Assembly (NCBI GenBank): GCA_018712915.1
Contig: DVGC01000023.1
Location: forward strand, 1-54,636
Direction of reading: 5' to 3'
Source of the DNA: Candidatus Copromonas faecavium (nom. illeg.)
GTDB taxonomy: Bacteria; Bacillota; Clostridia; Lachnospirales; Lachnospiraceae
DNA length: 54,636 nt
Part shown: positions 26,357 to 35,645 of the stretch, piece by piece
Position numbering within the stretch: position 1 is the first letter of the stretch
Layout: each line of letters starts with the position of its first letter
The notes under the pieces: generated by a model
The model's database searches: none
Told to the model about the DNA's origin: nothing
The model's input: only the letters and a program-made list of their open reading frames with translations
Translations under genes and position numbers: made by a program

Positions 26357-27715
26357 ATGAAAGAAAAGAAAATGCGGCCCGCTGTGTGGATAAAAAAGCG
26401 GGGAAGGAAACCGGCGGCTCTGGTCCTGGCAGTCTTTTTCGCGGTACAGGCGGCAGGAGAACCAGCTTTTGGAATTGCGGTAACGGGCAGGAAGTTATGG
26501 GGAGAAACGGAGCATGAGGAACAGGCGGATGGAAAAAACGGGACACAAACGGGGCAGAATGGCGAGAGAATTTTTCCCGGCCATCCGCCGTCTCTGACAG
26601 CAAACAGTGCGGCCCTGATTGATGGGGAGACCGGCCGGCTGCTGTTTGGAAAAAACGAGGAGAACCTTCTTCCCATGGCCAGTACCACCAAGCTGATGAC
26701 CTGCATTCTGGCTCTGGAACACGGCAGCCTGGATGATGTGGTGACGGTATCGGAATATGCGGCCTCCATGCCGGATGTTCAGCTGAATATCTGGGCCGGG
26801 GAAACGTACCGGCTTGAGGATCTTTTATATTCTCTGATGCTGGAATCCCACAATGATTCGGCGGTGGCCGTTGCCGAACATGTCGGCGGAAGTGTGGAAG
26901 GATTTGCAGAGATGATGAATCAGAAGGCCAGGGATATTGGCTGCGTACAGACTTTTTTTATCACGCCCAACGGCCTGGATGCAGCCGATGAGGAAACTGG
27001 ACGGGTACATTCCACAACGGCAGAGGAGCTGGCGCTGATTCTCAGATACTGTCTCTGCCTTTCTCCGAAAAAAGAGGAGTTTTTAACGATTACCCGGGCA
27101 CCGTCATGGACGTTTTCTGACACGAACCAGACCCGCTCGTTTTCCTGCATCAATCATAATGCCCTCTTAACGTCCATGGAGGGAGCTCTGACGGGGAAAA
27201 CAGGGTATACCAATGACGCAGGCTACTGTTATGCCGGCGCCGTAAGGAAAGGGGATAAGCTGTTTATTGCCGCCCTCCTGGGCTGCGGATGGCCTCCCCA
27301 TAAAAACGAAAAATGGAAGGACATGGGCAAACTGATTCGGTACGGAGATGAAACCTTTCAGAAAATGGAAATCGGGAAGGAGGAGCTTTCCTTTGAACCA
27401 GTACCGGTCCTTGGGGGGATTCTGGAATCGGTCCATCTGTTTGCCGAGAAGGGGGAGGATGGAATTTCCCTCCTGATGAGTGGGGAAGAACCGGTCACGA
27501 TCCGGACCAGGGTTCCAAAAACGCTTTCGGCTCCTTTTGCGGAAGGCACGGTGGTGGGGCAGGCGGACTACTTTGTGGGAGAAACCATTGTGGAAAGTAT
27601 TCCGATAAAAACAAAAGAGGGGACCGGCCTGTGGGACCTGGAATTTTGTGCCGGGCAGATTTGGGATCATTTTTTCCTTGACGGGGAGGACTGTAAGAAT
27701 TTCGATCGGTTCTGA
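26357..27715 (+). CDS. D-alanyl-D-alanine carboxypeptidase (DacF/PBP5 type)
   Basis: A 452-residue secreted serine peptidase. Lys/Arg start and signal segment (PAALVLAVFFAVQAAGEPAFG), then the SxxK motif ASTTKL, the SxN motif ESHNDSA, and KTG in LTGKTGYTNDAGYC; a C-terminal beta domain follows. It trims the terminal D-Ala of peptidoglycan stem peptides outside the membrane; DacF relatives act during sporulation. ATG 26357 is preferred because GGAAG precedes it; ATG 26336 is 7 codons earlier without a site. Confidence 0.88.
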   Translation: MKEKKMRPAVWIKKRGRKPAALVLAVFFAVQAAGEPAFGIAVTGRKLWGETEHEEQADGKNGTQTGQNGERIFPGHPPSLTANSAALIDGETGRLLFGKNEENLLPMASTTKLMTCILALEHGSLDDVVTVSEYAASMPDVQLNIWAGETYRLEDLLYSLMLESHNDSAVAVAEHVGGSVEGFAEMMNQKARDIGCVQTFFITPNGLDAADEETGRVHSTTAEELALILRYCLCLSPKKEEFLTITRAPSWTFSDTNQTRSFSCINHNALLTSMEGALTGKTGYTNDAGYCYAGAVRKGDKLFIAALLGCGWPPHKNEKWKDMGKLIRYGDETFQKMEIGKEELSFEPVPVLGGILESVHLFAEKGEDGISLLMSGEEPVTIRTRVPKTLSAPFAEGTVVGQADYFVGETIVESIPIKTKEGTGLWDLEFCAGQIWDHFFLDGEDCKNFDRF

Positions 27716-27851
27716 CACAGGTTTCCCTGATTTATAAGGAGAAACTGCCTCTTTCATCTGTCTGGTTTGCACCAGAAAATTCTTTTCAGATATGGTATTC
27801 TTTTCCTGGAAGCAGAAAGAATCTGCTTCAGGAAGAGGAGGGGATTTTCTG

Positions 27852-29426
27852 ATGAAAAAGTATCAAACGCTTTTCTTGAGCGGTTTTACAGCAGGGCTTT
27901 TTGTTCTTGGTACGGCGATGACGTCCATGGCGGCTTCCAGGGGGACCTGGCGGCTGGAAAATGGAGAGTGGTACTGCTACAATTCCTATGGGGATCCATA
28001 TACGGATGCCTTCTGCCTCAGCAATGGAAAGGAATACTACGTAGGAAGTGACGGGAGAATGGTGCGTTCCAGCTGGGTGGAATATGACGGAGACTATTAT
28101 TACGTCAACAGTGCCGGCACAAAGACACTGAATGACTGGAGATTGACGGCACCTTATGATGATGAAAACGGGGATCCGGTATGGTTCTATTTCCAGGCCA
28201 CCGGGAAAATGGCGGTTTCCAAGAAGCTGACCTATAAAGGAAACTCGTATTTTCTGGATTCCGACGGGCGGATGCTGACCGGGTGGGTCACGGCCGACGG
28301 CTCTGATATCCGCCAGGAGGACAGCGGCATGGATACGGAGCATACCTACTTCTGTGACGCTGACGGTGCCAGTGTACGTGCAGAGTGGGTACTGACGGCA
28401 GAGCCGGGAACGGACGGAGAGGATACGGATGATATCTATTATTATTACATGAAAAGCAACGGAAGGCCGGCCACGGGAAAATATAATAACATCAAGGGGC
28501 AGACGTATCTTTTTAATCCAGAGGGACAGATGCTTTCCGGCTGGGTGGCATGCTCTGACGGGGAGTATCTGGAAATCGACGGAGAGGACAGCGACTATGT
28601 GCTGACGGCCGATGCCTTTGAGGCGGTGTATTACTGCGGTGCGCCCGATGACGGACATGTAAAAAAGGGAAAATGGATGGAGCTGTGGAGGCCGGCGGAT
28701 ACCTATGAGGAGGACTGGGATGTGGACGGATACTGGTACTGGATTGAAAGCAGCGGAAAAGTTTATATTCCCACTTCTTCCAACGCAGCCAGGGGAAATC
28801 AGTATGAACTGGGCGACGGAGAAATGGAATATAAGGGGACAACGGCGGCCATGGAAAAACGGATCAATTCCAGAACGTATTTCTTTAATGAAAACGGGGA
28901 GATGCTCTGTGATTTCCTGCAGGTAACAGAAGCAGGTGAGGATCTGGACACAGGCCTTTATTACTTTGGTACGAAAGACGATGGAGCCATGAAAACCGGT
29001 TCCCAGACCATCCGGGATGAAAACGGGGATTCCTACCGCTTCTATTTTGGAACGAAACGGGATTCCTCCACAGGAGAGAAAAAAGGCGCAGGATTTACAG
29101 GAAATTACGGGAACCGTCTCTATTTCCAGGGACTGCTGATTCAGGCGGAGGACTATAAGTACCAGACCGCAGTCATCGACGGTCATACCTTTATTGTCAA
29201 TCGCAGCGGTTCCATCCAGAGAAACAACACCGAATACAAGGAGGACGGTGACATTCTCATCGATGCAAAGAGGCGGGCGGAAGGCGGAACGGACACGTAC
29301 CGGATCGAGTTTGTCACCGAAGACAGCCAGTGGCGTTACAGCATTGATGAAAATGCATCTCTTGGAACCTTAAAGACTTACGTGGATCCGGTTGATATCA
29401 CGAAGGTGATGAATCTGGAAGAATAG
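27852..29426 (+). CDS. Secreted cell-wall-binding repeat protein
   Basis: A 524-residue exported protein. Signal peptide (MKKYQTLFLSGFTAGLFVLG ... SMA), then choline-binding-like repeats through most of its length, with the pattern W-x-xx-NG-xxY-Y-xxxG-xxxxGW (GEWYCYNSYGDPYT, YYVNSAGTKTLNDW, SYFLDSDGRMLTGW, TYLFNPEGQMLSGW, TYFFNENGEMLCDF). No separate catalytic domain is visible. GAGGAGGGG lies 7 bases before the ATG. It may bind wall glycans or teichoic acids; partner unknown. Related in type to the Asp-rich protein at 3228. Confidence 0.8.
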   Translation: MKKYQTLFLSGFTAGLFVLGTAMTSMAASRGTWRLENGEWYCYNSYGDPYTDAFCLSNGKEYYVGSDGRMVRSSWVEYDGDYYYVNSAGTKTLNDWRLTAPYDDENGDPVWFYFQATGKMAVSKKLTYKGNSYFLDSDGRMLTGWVTADGSDIRQEDSGMDTEHTYFCDADGASVRAEWVLTAEPGTDGEDTDDIYYYYMKSNGRPATGKYNNIKGQTYLFNPEGQMLSGWVACSDGEYLEIDGEDSDYVLTADAFEAVYYCGAPDDGHVKKGKWMELWRPADTYEEDWDVDGYWYWIESSGKVYIPTSSNAARGNQYELGDGEMEYKGTTAAMEKRINSRTYFFNENGEMLCDFLQVTEAGEDLDTGLYYFGTKDDGAMKTGSQTIRDENGDSYRFYFGTKRDSSTGEKKGAGFTGNYGNRLYFQGLLIQAEDYKYQTAVIDGHTFIVNRSGSIQRNNTEYKEDGDILIDAKRRAEGGTDTYRIEFVTEDSQWRYSIDENASLGTLKTYVDPVDITKVMNLEE

Positions 29427-29467
29427 AAACACAGATTCCTGCAAAATTTCATGTCAGCAGGCGGAAG

Positions 29468-29515
29468 GGGTGCTGCAAATTCATTGGGAAACAATGGGTT
29501 TGCGGCACCCTTTCT
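29468..29515 (+). terminator. Terminator after the wall-binding repeat protein
   Basis: GGGTGCTGCAAA (29468-29479) pairs with TTTGCGGCACCC (29499-29510), with a nested CATTG/CAATG stem, then TTTCTTC. Confidence 0.8.
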
Positions 29516-29550
29516 TCACATTTTTTTCACAGAGAAAAAGATCCCGATTC

Positions 29551-29579
29551 TTGTTTTTGATGGAAAATTTCGATATAAT
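29551..29579 (+). promoter_or_regulatory. Promoter of the moxR operon
   Basis: TTGTTT (29551-29556), 17 bases, TATAAT (29574-29579), 34 bases before the ATG. Confidence 0.75.
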
Positions 29580-29612
29580 GGGGGAAGATCAGGAAAGAAG
29601 GAGGAAAAACAT

Positions 29613-30560
29613 ATGGAGGCGTTCCTGCTGAAAGACGCCGCCGGTAAGGTGGTGGAAAGCTGCAAAAAAGTGATTGTTGGAAAAGATGAGGCTATCCGCC
29701 TGATTTTTACCAGTTTTCTCTGCTCCGGCCATGTGCTTTTGGAGGATGTACCGGGAACCGGGAAAACCATGCTGCTTCGGGCCTTTGCAAGGACGGTGGG
29801 AAGCGGCTTTGAGCGCATCCAGTTTACTCCTGATTTGCTCCCGTCCGATTTGACGGGAATTACTTTTTATAATCAGAAAACCGGAGAATTTGAGTTTCGG
29901 AAGGGCCCCTTGTTTACCAATATGGTTCTGGCGGACGAAATCAACCGGGCCACGCCGAGAACCCAGTCAAGCCTTCTGGAGGCCATGGAGGAGCATCAGA
30001 TTACGGTGGACGGCACCACCTATCCCATGGGAGAGCCGTTTTTTGTTATGGCCACCCAGAATCCGGTGGAATCCTATGGAACCTTTCCTCTGCCGGAGGC
30101 TCAGCTGGACCGGTTTTTTATGAAACTGAGCCTGGGGTATATGACCAGGGAACAGGAGATGGAGGTTCTGGGACGAAAGCCTGCGGCGGATTTGCTGGAG
30201 ACCATTGAGCCGGTTCTTTCTCCGGAGGAAATTCAGGCACTGAAAAAGGAGTATCCAAAGGTGCGGGTGGGGCAGGATGTTCTGGGATATCTGATGGATA
30301 TTGTGGAACGGACCAGGAAGGAGAGCCGGTTTGTCACCGGCGTTTCCACCCGCGGAGCTCTTGCTCTTTATAAGGCCAGTCAGGTTACGGCCGCATTTGA
30401 CGGCCGTGATTATGTGATTCCGGAAGATGTTCTGTTTACGGCGCCCCATGTCCTGAGCCACCGGATTACCTCCAGGGGAGGGGAAAGCTTTGAGGATGCG
30501 AAAAACTATCTGAAGCGGATGATGGAGGAAGTTCCGGTTCCTCTGGAGAAGCTTTCATGA
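29613..30560 (+). CDS. MoxR-family AAA+ ATPase
   Basis: A 315-residue chaperone-like ATPase. Walker A DVPGTGKTML, Walker B LADEINRATPRTQSSLLEAM, sensor 1 FVMATQNPVE, and arginine finger region LDRFFMKL. MoxR proteins remodel or activate partner proteins, often with DUF58 and VWA proteins. AGGAGG precedes the ATG at 29613. The next gene overlaps by 4 bases (ATGA), so this is the first gene of a three-gene operon. Confidence 0.92.
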   Translation: MEAFLLKDAAGKVVESCKKVIVGKDEAIRLIFTSFLCSGHVLLEDVPGTGKTMLLRAFARTVGSGFERIQFTPDLLPSDLTGITFYNQKTGEFEFRKGPLFTNMVLADEINRATPRTQSSLLEAMEEHQITVDGTTYPMGEPFFVMATQNPVESYGTFPLPEAQLDRFFMKLSLGYMTREQEMEVLGRKPAADLLETIEPVLSPEEIQALKKEYPKVRVGQDVLGYLMDIVERTRKESRFVTGVSTRGALALYKASQVTAAFDGRDYVIPEDVLFTAPHVLSHRITSRGGESFEDAKNYLKRMMEEVPVPLEKLS

Positions 30561-31627
30561 TCCTGTTTCTGGCGGTACTCCTTTTTCTGTTATACTGGGC
30601 TGAGCGGTATTCCCTTCTTCATGTTCTGGATGGAGTCCGCTCGGAAACAAAGACAGACCGGGTGGTGGTGGAACCCGGAGAACCGTTTTTGTGGACCATG
30701 ACCATCGAAAACAGGAAGAGGATGATGGTTCCTTATCTGGAAATCCGGGAACAGGTGCCCCAGGGGCTTTGTTTTGCAGAAACCGGAGAACCGGTGGAGA
30801 CGAGGGAGGGCGCCGGATTCCGTTCTGTTTTGTATCTTGCAGGGCAGCAGAGAACAGAGTTAAAGCGGCAGGTGTTTCTTTCCCGCCGCGGGCGGTATTT
30901 TTTCAGGGGAAGCCGCCTGGAAGCGGGAGATTTTCTCGGATTAAAAACAGTTTCCGATTCTCATGCAGAACTGGCGGAGCTGGTGGTGAAGCCAAAACGG
31001 CTTCATTCGGTAAAACTGGAGGAAATGCTGGGAGGCTTTCTGGGGGAGAGGCCGGTGGACAGGAGCCTCTGGGAGGATCCGGTGCTGACGGTAGGCTTCC
31101 GGGAGTACACAGGCAGGGAGCCTTTTCGTTCCATCAGCTGGCTTCAGAGCGCAAAAACCGGACATCTGGTGGTGCGTCAGTACGACCATACCCTGGATGT
31201 TTCCTGTACGGTTCTTTTTAATACAGATGCTTCCGGAGAGGAAAGCATGGAGCTTCTGGAACGGTGCTGTCAGGCGGCCAGGCAGATCTGCGAGGAGCTG
31301 GAGAAAAGAAAAATTGCCTATGATTTTCAGACCAACGGCATCATTGCAGGAACCATGGGGCAGTGGCTGGCCGTGGGAAGCGGCCTGGGGCCGGGGCATC
31401 TGGAAACTGTTCTGGAAGGCCTTGGACGGATGACGGGAGGTCATCGGGAAACCTGCAGGGACTGGCTTTTTCGGGTGATGCAGGGCATCACCCAAAGGGC
31501 CGGGCTGTTTCTTGTGACTCCGAGGAAGACTGCCTCGATTCAGGAAGCGGTGGCCGGACTGGAGAAGCGTTCCGGAAAACGGGTATTTGTGTTTGATGCG
31601 TCAGAGATGGAGGATGAGGTTTCATGA
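30557..31627 (+). CDS. DUF58 domain protein
   Basis: A 356-residue protein. One N-terminal hydrophobic segment (MILFLAVLLFLLYWAERY), a beta-rich domain, and the DUF58 signature GREPFRSISWLQSAKTGHLVVRQYD followed by a VWA-like C-terminal part (SCTVLFNTDASG). DUF58 proteins are partners of MoxR ATPases, usually in envelope or stress functions. Start and stop overlap the neighbours by 4 bases on each side. Confidence 0.88.
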   Translation: MILFLAVLLFLLYWAERYSLLHVLDGVRSETKTDRVVVEPGEPFLWTMTIENRKRMMVPYLEIREQVPQGLCFAETGEPVETREGAGFRSVLYLAGQQRTELKRQVFLSRRGRYFFRGSRLEAGDFLGLKTVSDSHAELAELVVKPKRLHSVKLEEMLGGFLGERPVDRSLWEDPVLTVGFREYTGREPFRSISWLQSAKTGHLVVRQYDHTLDVSCTVLFNTDASGEESMELLERCCQAARQICEELEKRKIAYDFQTNGIIAGTMGQWLAVGSGLGPGHLETVLEGLGRMTGGHRETCRDWLFRVMQGITQRAGLFLVTPRKTASIQEAVAGLEKRSGKRVFVFDASEMEDEVS

Positions 31628-32700
31628 CCCTGCTGTTTAAATTACTTACAGACAGCTCCTGGTATCTTTGCCTGATGGCGCCTGTTCTGCAGGCATCGGG
31701 GAGAGGTCTTAGGCTCCTTTTTCTTGCTCCTATTCCGGTCTGGTGGTTCTGGATTTTTAAAAACAGAAGGAAACGGGACGTCTTCGGCGTGCTGAAGGAT
31801 CAGTTTTTACTGGAAGCGAAACTGCTTTTGGGCATTGGATTTTTCGAGCTTCTGTTTCTTGGAGCCGTCCGGTGGCAGGCGATTTGCGGCCGGTTTGCGG
31901 CCTTATTTCTTCTTGGCGGAATTTTGCTTTTGCGGGCCGGGCGGCTGACGGAAGAAGGGGCGGCGGACGGCAGTTTCTGGCGCCGCTCTGGAGGAAGTGT
32001 GCTGGCTCTCACGGTTCTGGCGGTTTTTTTTGCATTCCCGCCGGTTTATCAGGCAGTGCTTGGCTTCCTGGGACTTTTCTATCAGAGACTGATTCTTCCC
32101 CTGCTGATGACCGTTCTGGAGCTTTTTCTTGGGGCGTTCAGCTGGCTCGCCGGGTTTTTCCCGGAGTTTACCCCAATGGAAGCAGAACATCCGGCGGAGA
32201 TTTCCGACTGGTCACTGGCGGAGTGGGCGGAAGAAACGACGGGAACCGCTCAGGTGCCGGCCGTTTTCAGGCTTCTTGGACGGCTCCTTCCGGTTCTCCT
32301 TGCTGTGCTTTTCCTGTATGTTTTGTACCGGAAGCTGACGGATATGGGAAACTGGTCGGGAGAGAAGGTTTACGGGACGGTGGAACGGAGCGGGATTCCG
32401 GCAGAAAAAAAACCGTCCGGCCGGATTTTGGGGCTTTTTGAAAAGAGAAATGTGAGGTATTATTATAGAAGATTTCTTCTGCTCTGCCGAAAACGGGGAA
32501 TCGTGATTCCGGATTCAGCTACCAGCAGCCAGATTGAGGAAAGAGCTCAGGCATTCTGGCCGGGAAAGGAGCTTTTCCGGTTCCATGAAATTTACCGGAA
32601 CGTCCGGTACGGAGAATATCCGGAAACGGAAGGGGAAGTAAAGGAGGCCAGAGAGCTGTACCGCAGGTTTTCGGAGACAGGAAGGCAGGAGAACGGCTGA
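31624..32700 (+). CDS. Membrane protein with C-terminal DUF4129-like domain
   Basis: A 358-residue protein with several membrane helices in the first 240 residues (LLLGIGFFELLFLGAV, ALTVLAVFFAFPPVYQAVL, LLPVLLAVLFLYVLYRKL) and a cytosolic C-terminal region (RYYYRRFLLLCRKRGI ... FHEIYRNVRYGE) that resembles DUF4129, the usual third partner in moxR-DUF58 operons, where transglutaminase-like proteins are sometimes also present. ATG overlaps the DUF58 stop. Confidence 0.75.
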   Translation: MTLLFKLLTDSSWYLCLMAPVLQASGRGLRLLFLAPIPVWWFWIFKNRRKRDVFGVLKDQFLLEAKLLLGIGFFELLFLGAVRWQAICGRFAALFLLGGILLLRAGRLTEEGAADGSFWRRSGGSVLALTVLAVFFAFPPVYQAVLGFLGLFYQRLILPLLMTVLELFLGAFSWLAGFFPEFTPMEAEHPAEISDWSLAEWAEETTGTAQVPAVFRLLGRLLPVLLAVLFLYVLYRKLTDMGNWSGEKVYGTVERSGIPAEKKPSGRILGLFEKRNVRYYYRRFLLLCRKRGIVIPDSATSSQIEERAQAFWPGKELFRFHEIYRNVRYGEYPETEGEVKEARELYRRFSETGRQENG

Positions 32701-32781
32701 GAATACGCCGGCCCGGAGAAGACGGGAAACAGATGTTCCGGGCGTATGATTGATTTTTAACGATGCGAGGAGGAGACGAAC

Positions 32782-33384
32782 ATGCACACAGAGCTGACAA
32801 GAGAAAAGGCCATTGAGCTTCTGAGAACATATAACCAGGAGCCCTTTCATATCCGTCATGGACTGACGGTGGGAGGCGTGTTAAAGTGGTATGCAGAGGA
32901 GCTTGGATATGGGGAAGAGGCAGATTTCTGGGAAATCTGCGGAATCCTTCACGATATTGATTTCGAGCAGTATCCGGAGGAGCATTGTGTGGTGGCTCCA
33001 AGACTGTTAAAGGAAGGCGGGGCCGGGGACGAGGTGATTCATGCGGTCTGCAGCCATTGCTACGGCCATCATCCCGAAGTGACAGCCAAGCCGGAACATG
33101 AGATGGAAAAGGTGCTCTATGCGTCCGATGAGCTGACCGGTCTTATCTGGGCAGCAGCAAAAATGCGTCCGTCAAGGAGCACGAAGGACATGGAGGTTTC
33201 CAGCCTGAAAAAGAAATTCAAGGACAAAAGGTTTGCCGCCGGATGTTCCAGGGAGATTATCACGGAAGGAGCCGAAGTTCTGGGATGGGAGCTGCCGAAG
33301 CTGATGGAGCTGACGATCCTTGCCATGCGCTCCTGCGAAGATGCGGTTAATGCAGAAATGGAGGCCATGGGACTTTCCGAGTAA
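32782..33384 (+). CDS. HD-domain hydrolase
   Basis: A 200-residue protein with the HD signature: FHIRHGLTVGGVL, ICGILHDIDFEQYPEEH, and the later metal ligands AVCSHCYGHHP and YASDELTGL. These are typical of HDIG-type phosphohydrolases acting on nucleotides; the substrate is not determined. It is widely seen in Clostridia. GAGGAGG lies 7 bases before the ATG. Probably separate from the moxR operon (80-base gap). Confidence 0.85.
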   Translation: MHTELTREKAIELLRTYNQEPFHIRHGLTVGGVLKWYAEELGYGEEADFWEICGILHDIDFEQYPEEHCVVAPRLLKEGGAGDEVIHAVCSHCYGHHPEVTAKPEHEMEKVLYASDELTGLIWAAAKMRPSRSTKDMEVSSLKKKFKDKRFAAGCSREIITEGAEVLGWELPKLMELTILAMRSCEDAVNAEMEAMGLSE

Positions 33385-33440
33385 AGGACAGGTTTGACGA
33401 AGGAATCCTGACCGGACAGAGAAAACAGGAGTCCTGGGAA

Positions 33441-33490
33441 AACTAAAAATTACCCCGCAGCAGGCGTGACGGGCGCGCAGCGCTGCGGGG
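33441..33490 (-). terminator. Terminator of the NusG-II/ApbE genes (minus strand)
   Basis: CCCCGCAGC (33453-33461) pairs with GCTGCGGGG (33482-33490). On the minus strand it is followed by TAATTTTTAG. Confidence 0.7.
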
Positions 33491-33494
33491 CATT

Positions 33495-33842
33495 CTATTG
33501 TCCGCGGATAGCGGCAGTCATCCGGTTGGGCAGGCAGACGATGACCTGCCCGTCCATGGAGATTTTTCCCTGGCGGATACAGAGGTGATCCGGACAGGAG
33601 GCCTCTGTTACCCAGACCTGTCCGTTCTGAACCACCAGATGGTTGGTGCCGTCTCCGTCTCCCTGGATGGTAAGCTCCTGGTCAATGGATAAATCCAGGG
33701 TTTCCACCACCTCTCCGTCGACAGAAATATCCACAACGGCGGCCGGCTCTTGGTGGGAGATGCGGTTTATCAGGTAGAGAAAGGTGGCTGCAACAAGAAT
33801 TGCCGCAACCAGAATGAACTCACGTTTTCCTGTATTCTTCAT
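33495..33842 (-). CDS. NusG domain II protein (EetA-like)
   Basis: A 115-residue protein with one N-terminal membrane helix (FILVAAILVAATFLYLI) and an extracytoplasmic NusG-domain-II (VDISVDGEVVETLDL ... VTEASCPDHLCIRQGKIS, VCLPNRM). The CPDHLC pair is typical. It is not a transcription factor despite the name. Proteins of this type occur beside ApbE and Gx-family genes in flavin-based electron-transfer loci, as here. AAAGGAA about 9 bases before the ATG. Ends the ApbE transcript on the minus strand. Confidence 0.85.
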   Translation of the reverse strand: MKNTGKREFILVAAILVAATFLYLINRISHQEPAAVVDISVDGEVVETLDLSIDQELTIQGDGDGTNHLVVQNGQVWVTEASCPDHLCIRQGKISMDGQVIVCLPNRMTAAIRGQ

Positions 33843-33874
33843 GCTGTCTGTTCCTTTCCGTGTGAGCCGAAGAC

Positions 33875-34984
33875 TCAGCGGATATGCTGATTTTCATCTG
33901 CTGTTGTCTCCAGAAGGCTGGTTTCCATTCCATCGGAGTAATGAACCTGATACTCGTCATCGATGAAGCAGGCCTCCACGTTGTCCAGGGAGTTGATAAG
34001 CTCCAGCCCCTTCTCCAGTCCCAGAGAAAAGCAGGTGGTGGACAGCCCGTCTCCGTCAACGGACTGATCGGACAGGATGGTGACGGCAATCAGGCCGTTA
34101 TCATAGGGATATCCCGTTTTTGGATTTAACAGATGATGATAAAGAGTTCCGTCCACCGTAAAGGAGCGCTCATAAATTCCGGAGGTGACCACGGACTGGT
34201 CGGAAACGCCTAAAACATCAAAGGTCTCAGAATAGTCGGCAAATGGCATCTGAAGCCCGATATGAAAGGGCGAACCGTCGGGCCGGCTGCCGATGCAGAG
34301 CACATTTCCTCCCAGATTGATGATGGCGCTGGCAACACCGGCGTCCAGAAGCTGCTCCTTCATCTGATCGGCGATGTATCCCTTGGCGATGGCCCCCAGA
34401 TCAATGGTCACATCCGGAGAGTGAAAGGTCAGGGTATTGCCTGTCAGAGACAGCTCCCGGTAATCCACCCGCTCCAGCCGCTGTTCGATTTCTTCCTGAG
34501 CCGGCACCTGATTTCCGCCTCCGGAGAAATCCCAGAGGGAGCTTATGGGTTCGATGGTAATATCAAAGGCTCCGCCGGAAAGCTCACAGTATTCCAGCGC
34601 TTTTGAAAGGAGCTCGGCCATCGGATCGGAAACGGTTATGGAGGTCACCGACGGATCCCGGTGATTGATCTGATACAATTCGCTGGTTTCCATGGTCCGG
34701 CTGAAAATCTCTTCATAGGCTTTACAAAGGGCCAGGGAATCGTCTAAGATAGACTCATCATCGGTATCGTACAGGGTAACGGTGACAAACGTATTTAAGA
34801 GAAAATCCGATCGGCTTATGGATTCGGATTCCTGTCCGGCGGCTGCAGTATTTCCGGAAAGAAGGTTTCTGATTCCGGAAAGGGCACTGTCCGGGGAATG
34901 TCCGCCTATAACGGACATTCCTGCCAGAAGCACCAGGACGGCTGCGGCGCCGCTGATCGCTGCTGTTATGGTTGATTTTTTCAT
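33875..34984 (-). CDS. apbE: FAD:protein FMN transferase (ApbE family)
   Basis: A 369-residue enzyme that attaches FMN to Thr or Ser of extracytoplasmic target proteins. N-terminal signal anchor (ITAAISGAAAVLVLLAGM), then the ApbE signatures: NTFVTVTLYDTDDE, DITIEPISSLWDFSG, DLGAIAKGYIADQM, INLGGNVLCIGSRPDG, VVTSGIYERSFTVDG and the metal motif HHLLNPKTGYP. No clear ribosome site is seen before the ATG at 34984 (or 34993), so the exact start is uncertain. Divergent from the Gx-family gene; upstream of the NusG-II gene. Confidence 0.9.
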   Translation of the reverse strand: MKKSTITAAISGAAAVLVLLAGMSVIGGHSPDSALSGIRNLLSGNTAAAGQESESISRSDFLLNTFVTVTLYDTDDESILDDSLALCKAYEEIFSRTMETSELYQINHRDPSVTSITVSDPMAELLSKALEYCELSGGAFDITIEPISSLWDFSGGGNQVPAQEEIEQRLERVDYRELSLTGNTLTFHSPDVTIDLGAIAKGYIADQMKEQLLDAGVASAIINLGGNVLCIGSRPDGSPFHIGLQMPFADYSETFDVLGVSDQSVVTSGIYERSFTVDGTLYHHLLNPKTGYPYDNGLIAVTILSDQSVDGDGLSTTCFSLGLEKGLELINSLDNVEACFIDDEYQVHYSDGMETSLLETTADENQHIR

Positions 34985-35036
34985 GAAAATCATTCTAGCA
35001 AATGCAATATGGAAAGTCAAGAAAAGGAGACTGGCT

Positions 35037-35543
35037 GTGAGAGAGAAGAAAACGGCAAACATTGCGCTTTACGGGCTGTTAATTGCCTTAGCCATGGTAT
35101 TTGGCTTTGTGGAGAGCCTGATTCCTCTGCCGGTGCCGGTTCCGGGGATGAAAATCGGACTGGCCAATCTGGTGACCATGGTGGGGCTGGAACTGGCGGG
35201 AATCCGGGGAACCGTCTGCGTGACGCTTCTTAGGGTGGTATTAACGGGACTGACCTTCGGAAATCCCTACAGTATGCTGTACGGACTGTCCGGCAGCTTC
35301 GTCAGTCTGGCGGTCATGGCGGAGGCAAAACGGTACCGCCTGTTTTCCAGGGTTGGGATCAGCATTCTGGGCGGAGTGTTCCATAACGTGGGACAGCTGG
35401 TTTTTGCGGCCTTTCTGGTACAGACGGCAGGTGTGTTTGTCTATCTGCCGGCTCTTTTGATTGCCGGATGTGCGGCAGGGGCCGTCATCGGCCTGGTGGG
35501 CGGACTTTTGTCTGAGAGACTCAGCCGGCTGTTTTCCCTGTAG
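35037..35543 (+). CDS. Gx-transporter family membrane protein (EetB-like)
   Basis: A 168-residue protein with about five membrane helices. The motifs IPLPVPVPGMKIGLANLV and TFGNPYSMLYGLSGSFVSL fit the Gx transporter / 'heptaprenyl diphosphate synthase component I' family, which sits next to NusG-II and ApbE genes in electron-transfer loci. It may bring a quinone-precursor or flavin-related small molecule across the membrane; not known. GTG start at 35037 has AAAGGAGA 7 bases upstream. Divergent from apbE. Confidence 0.75.
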   Translation: MREKKTANIALYGLLIALAMVFGFVESLIPLPVPVPGMKIGLANLVTMVGLELAGIRGTVCVTLLRVVLTGLTFGNPYSMLYGLSGSFVSLAVMAEAKRYRLFSRVGISILGGVFHNVGQLVFAAFLVQTAGVFVYLPALLIAGCAAGAVIGLVGGLLSERLSRLFSL

Positions 35544-35582
35544 CCTTCCCGGCATAGTTCATGAACTTTTCACAAGAAACGA

Positions 35583-35611
35583 TTGTATTGTCTGGGAATT
35601 TTTATTATAAT
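35583..35611 (+). promoter_or_regulatory. Promoter of galT, with a nearby perfect palindrome
   Basis: TTGTAT (35583-35588), 17 bases, TATAAT (35606-35611). The palindrome AGTTCATGAACT (35556-35567) lies 16 bases upstream of the -35 and might be an operator. Confidence 0.75.
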
Positions 35612-35645
35612 AAAAAATGGAAGTTTGCAGTTGGGAGGATCGAGT

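Noticed and set aside
27828..29186. 452-codon minus-strand frame opposite the wall-binding repeat protein
   Set aside because: A shadow caused by the codon bias of the repeats; the plus strand has a signal peptide, wall-binding repeats and a strong ribosome site.
113..35567. Shared word ATAGTTCATGAA upstream of the metY and galT promoters as a common operator
   Set aside because: A 12-base match is expected by chance many times in a window of this size, and its distance to the two promoters differs.
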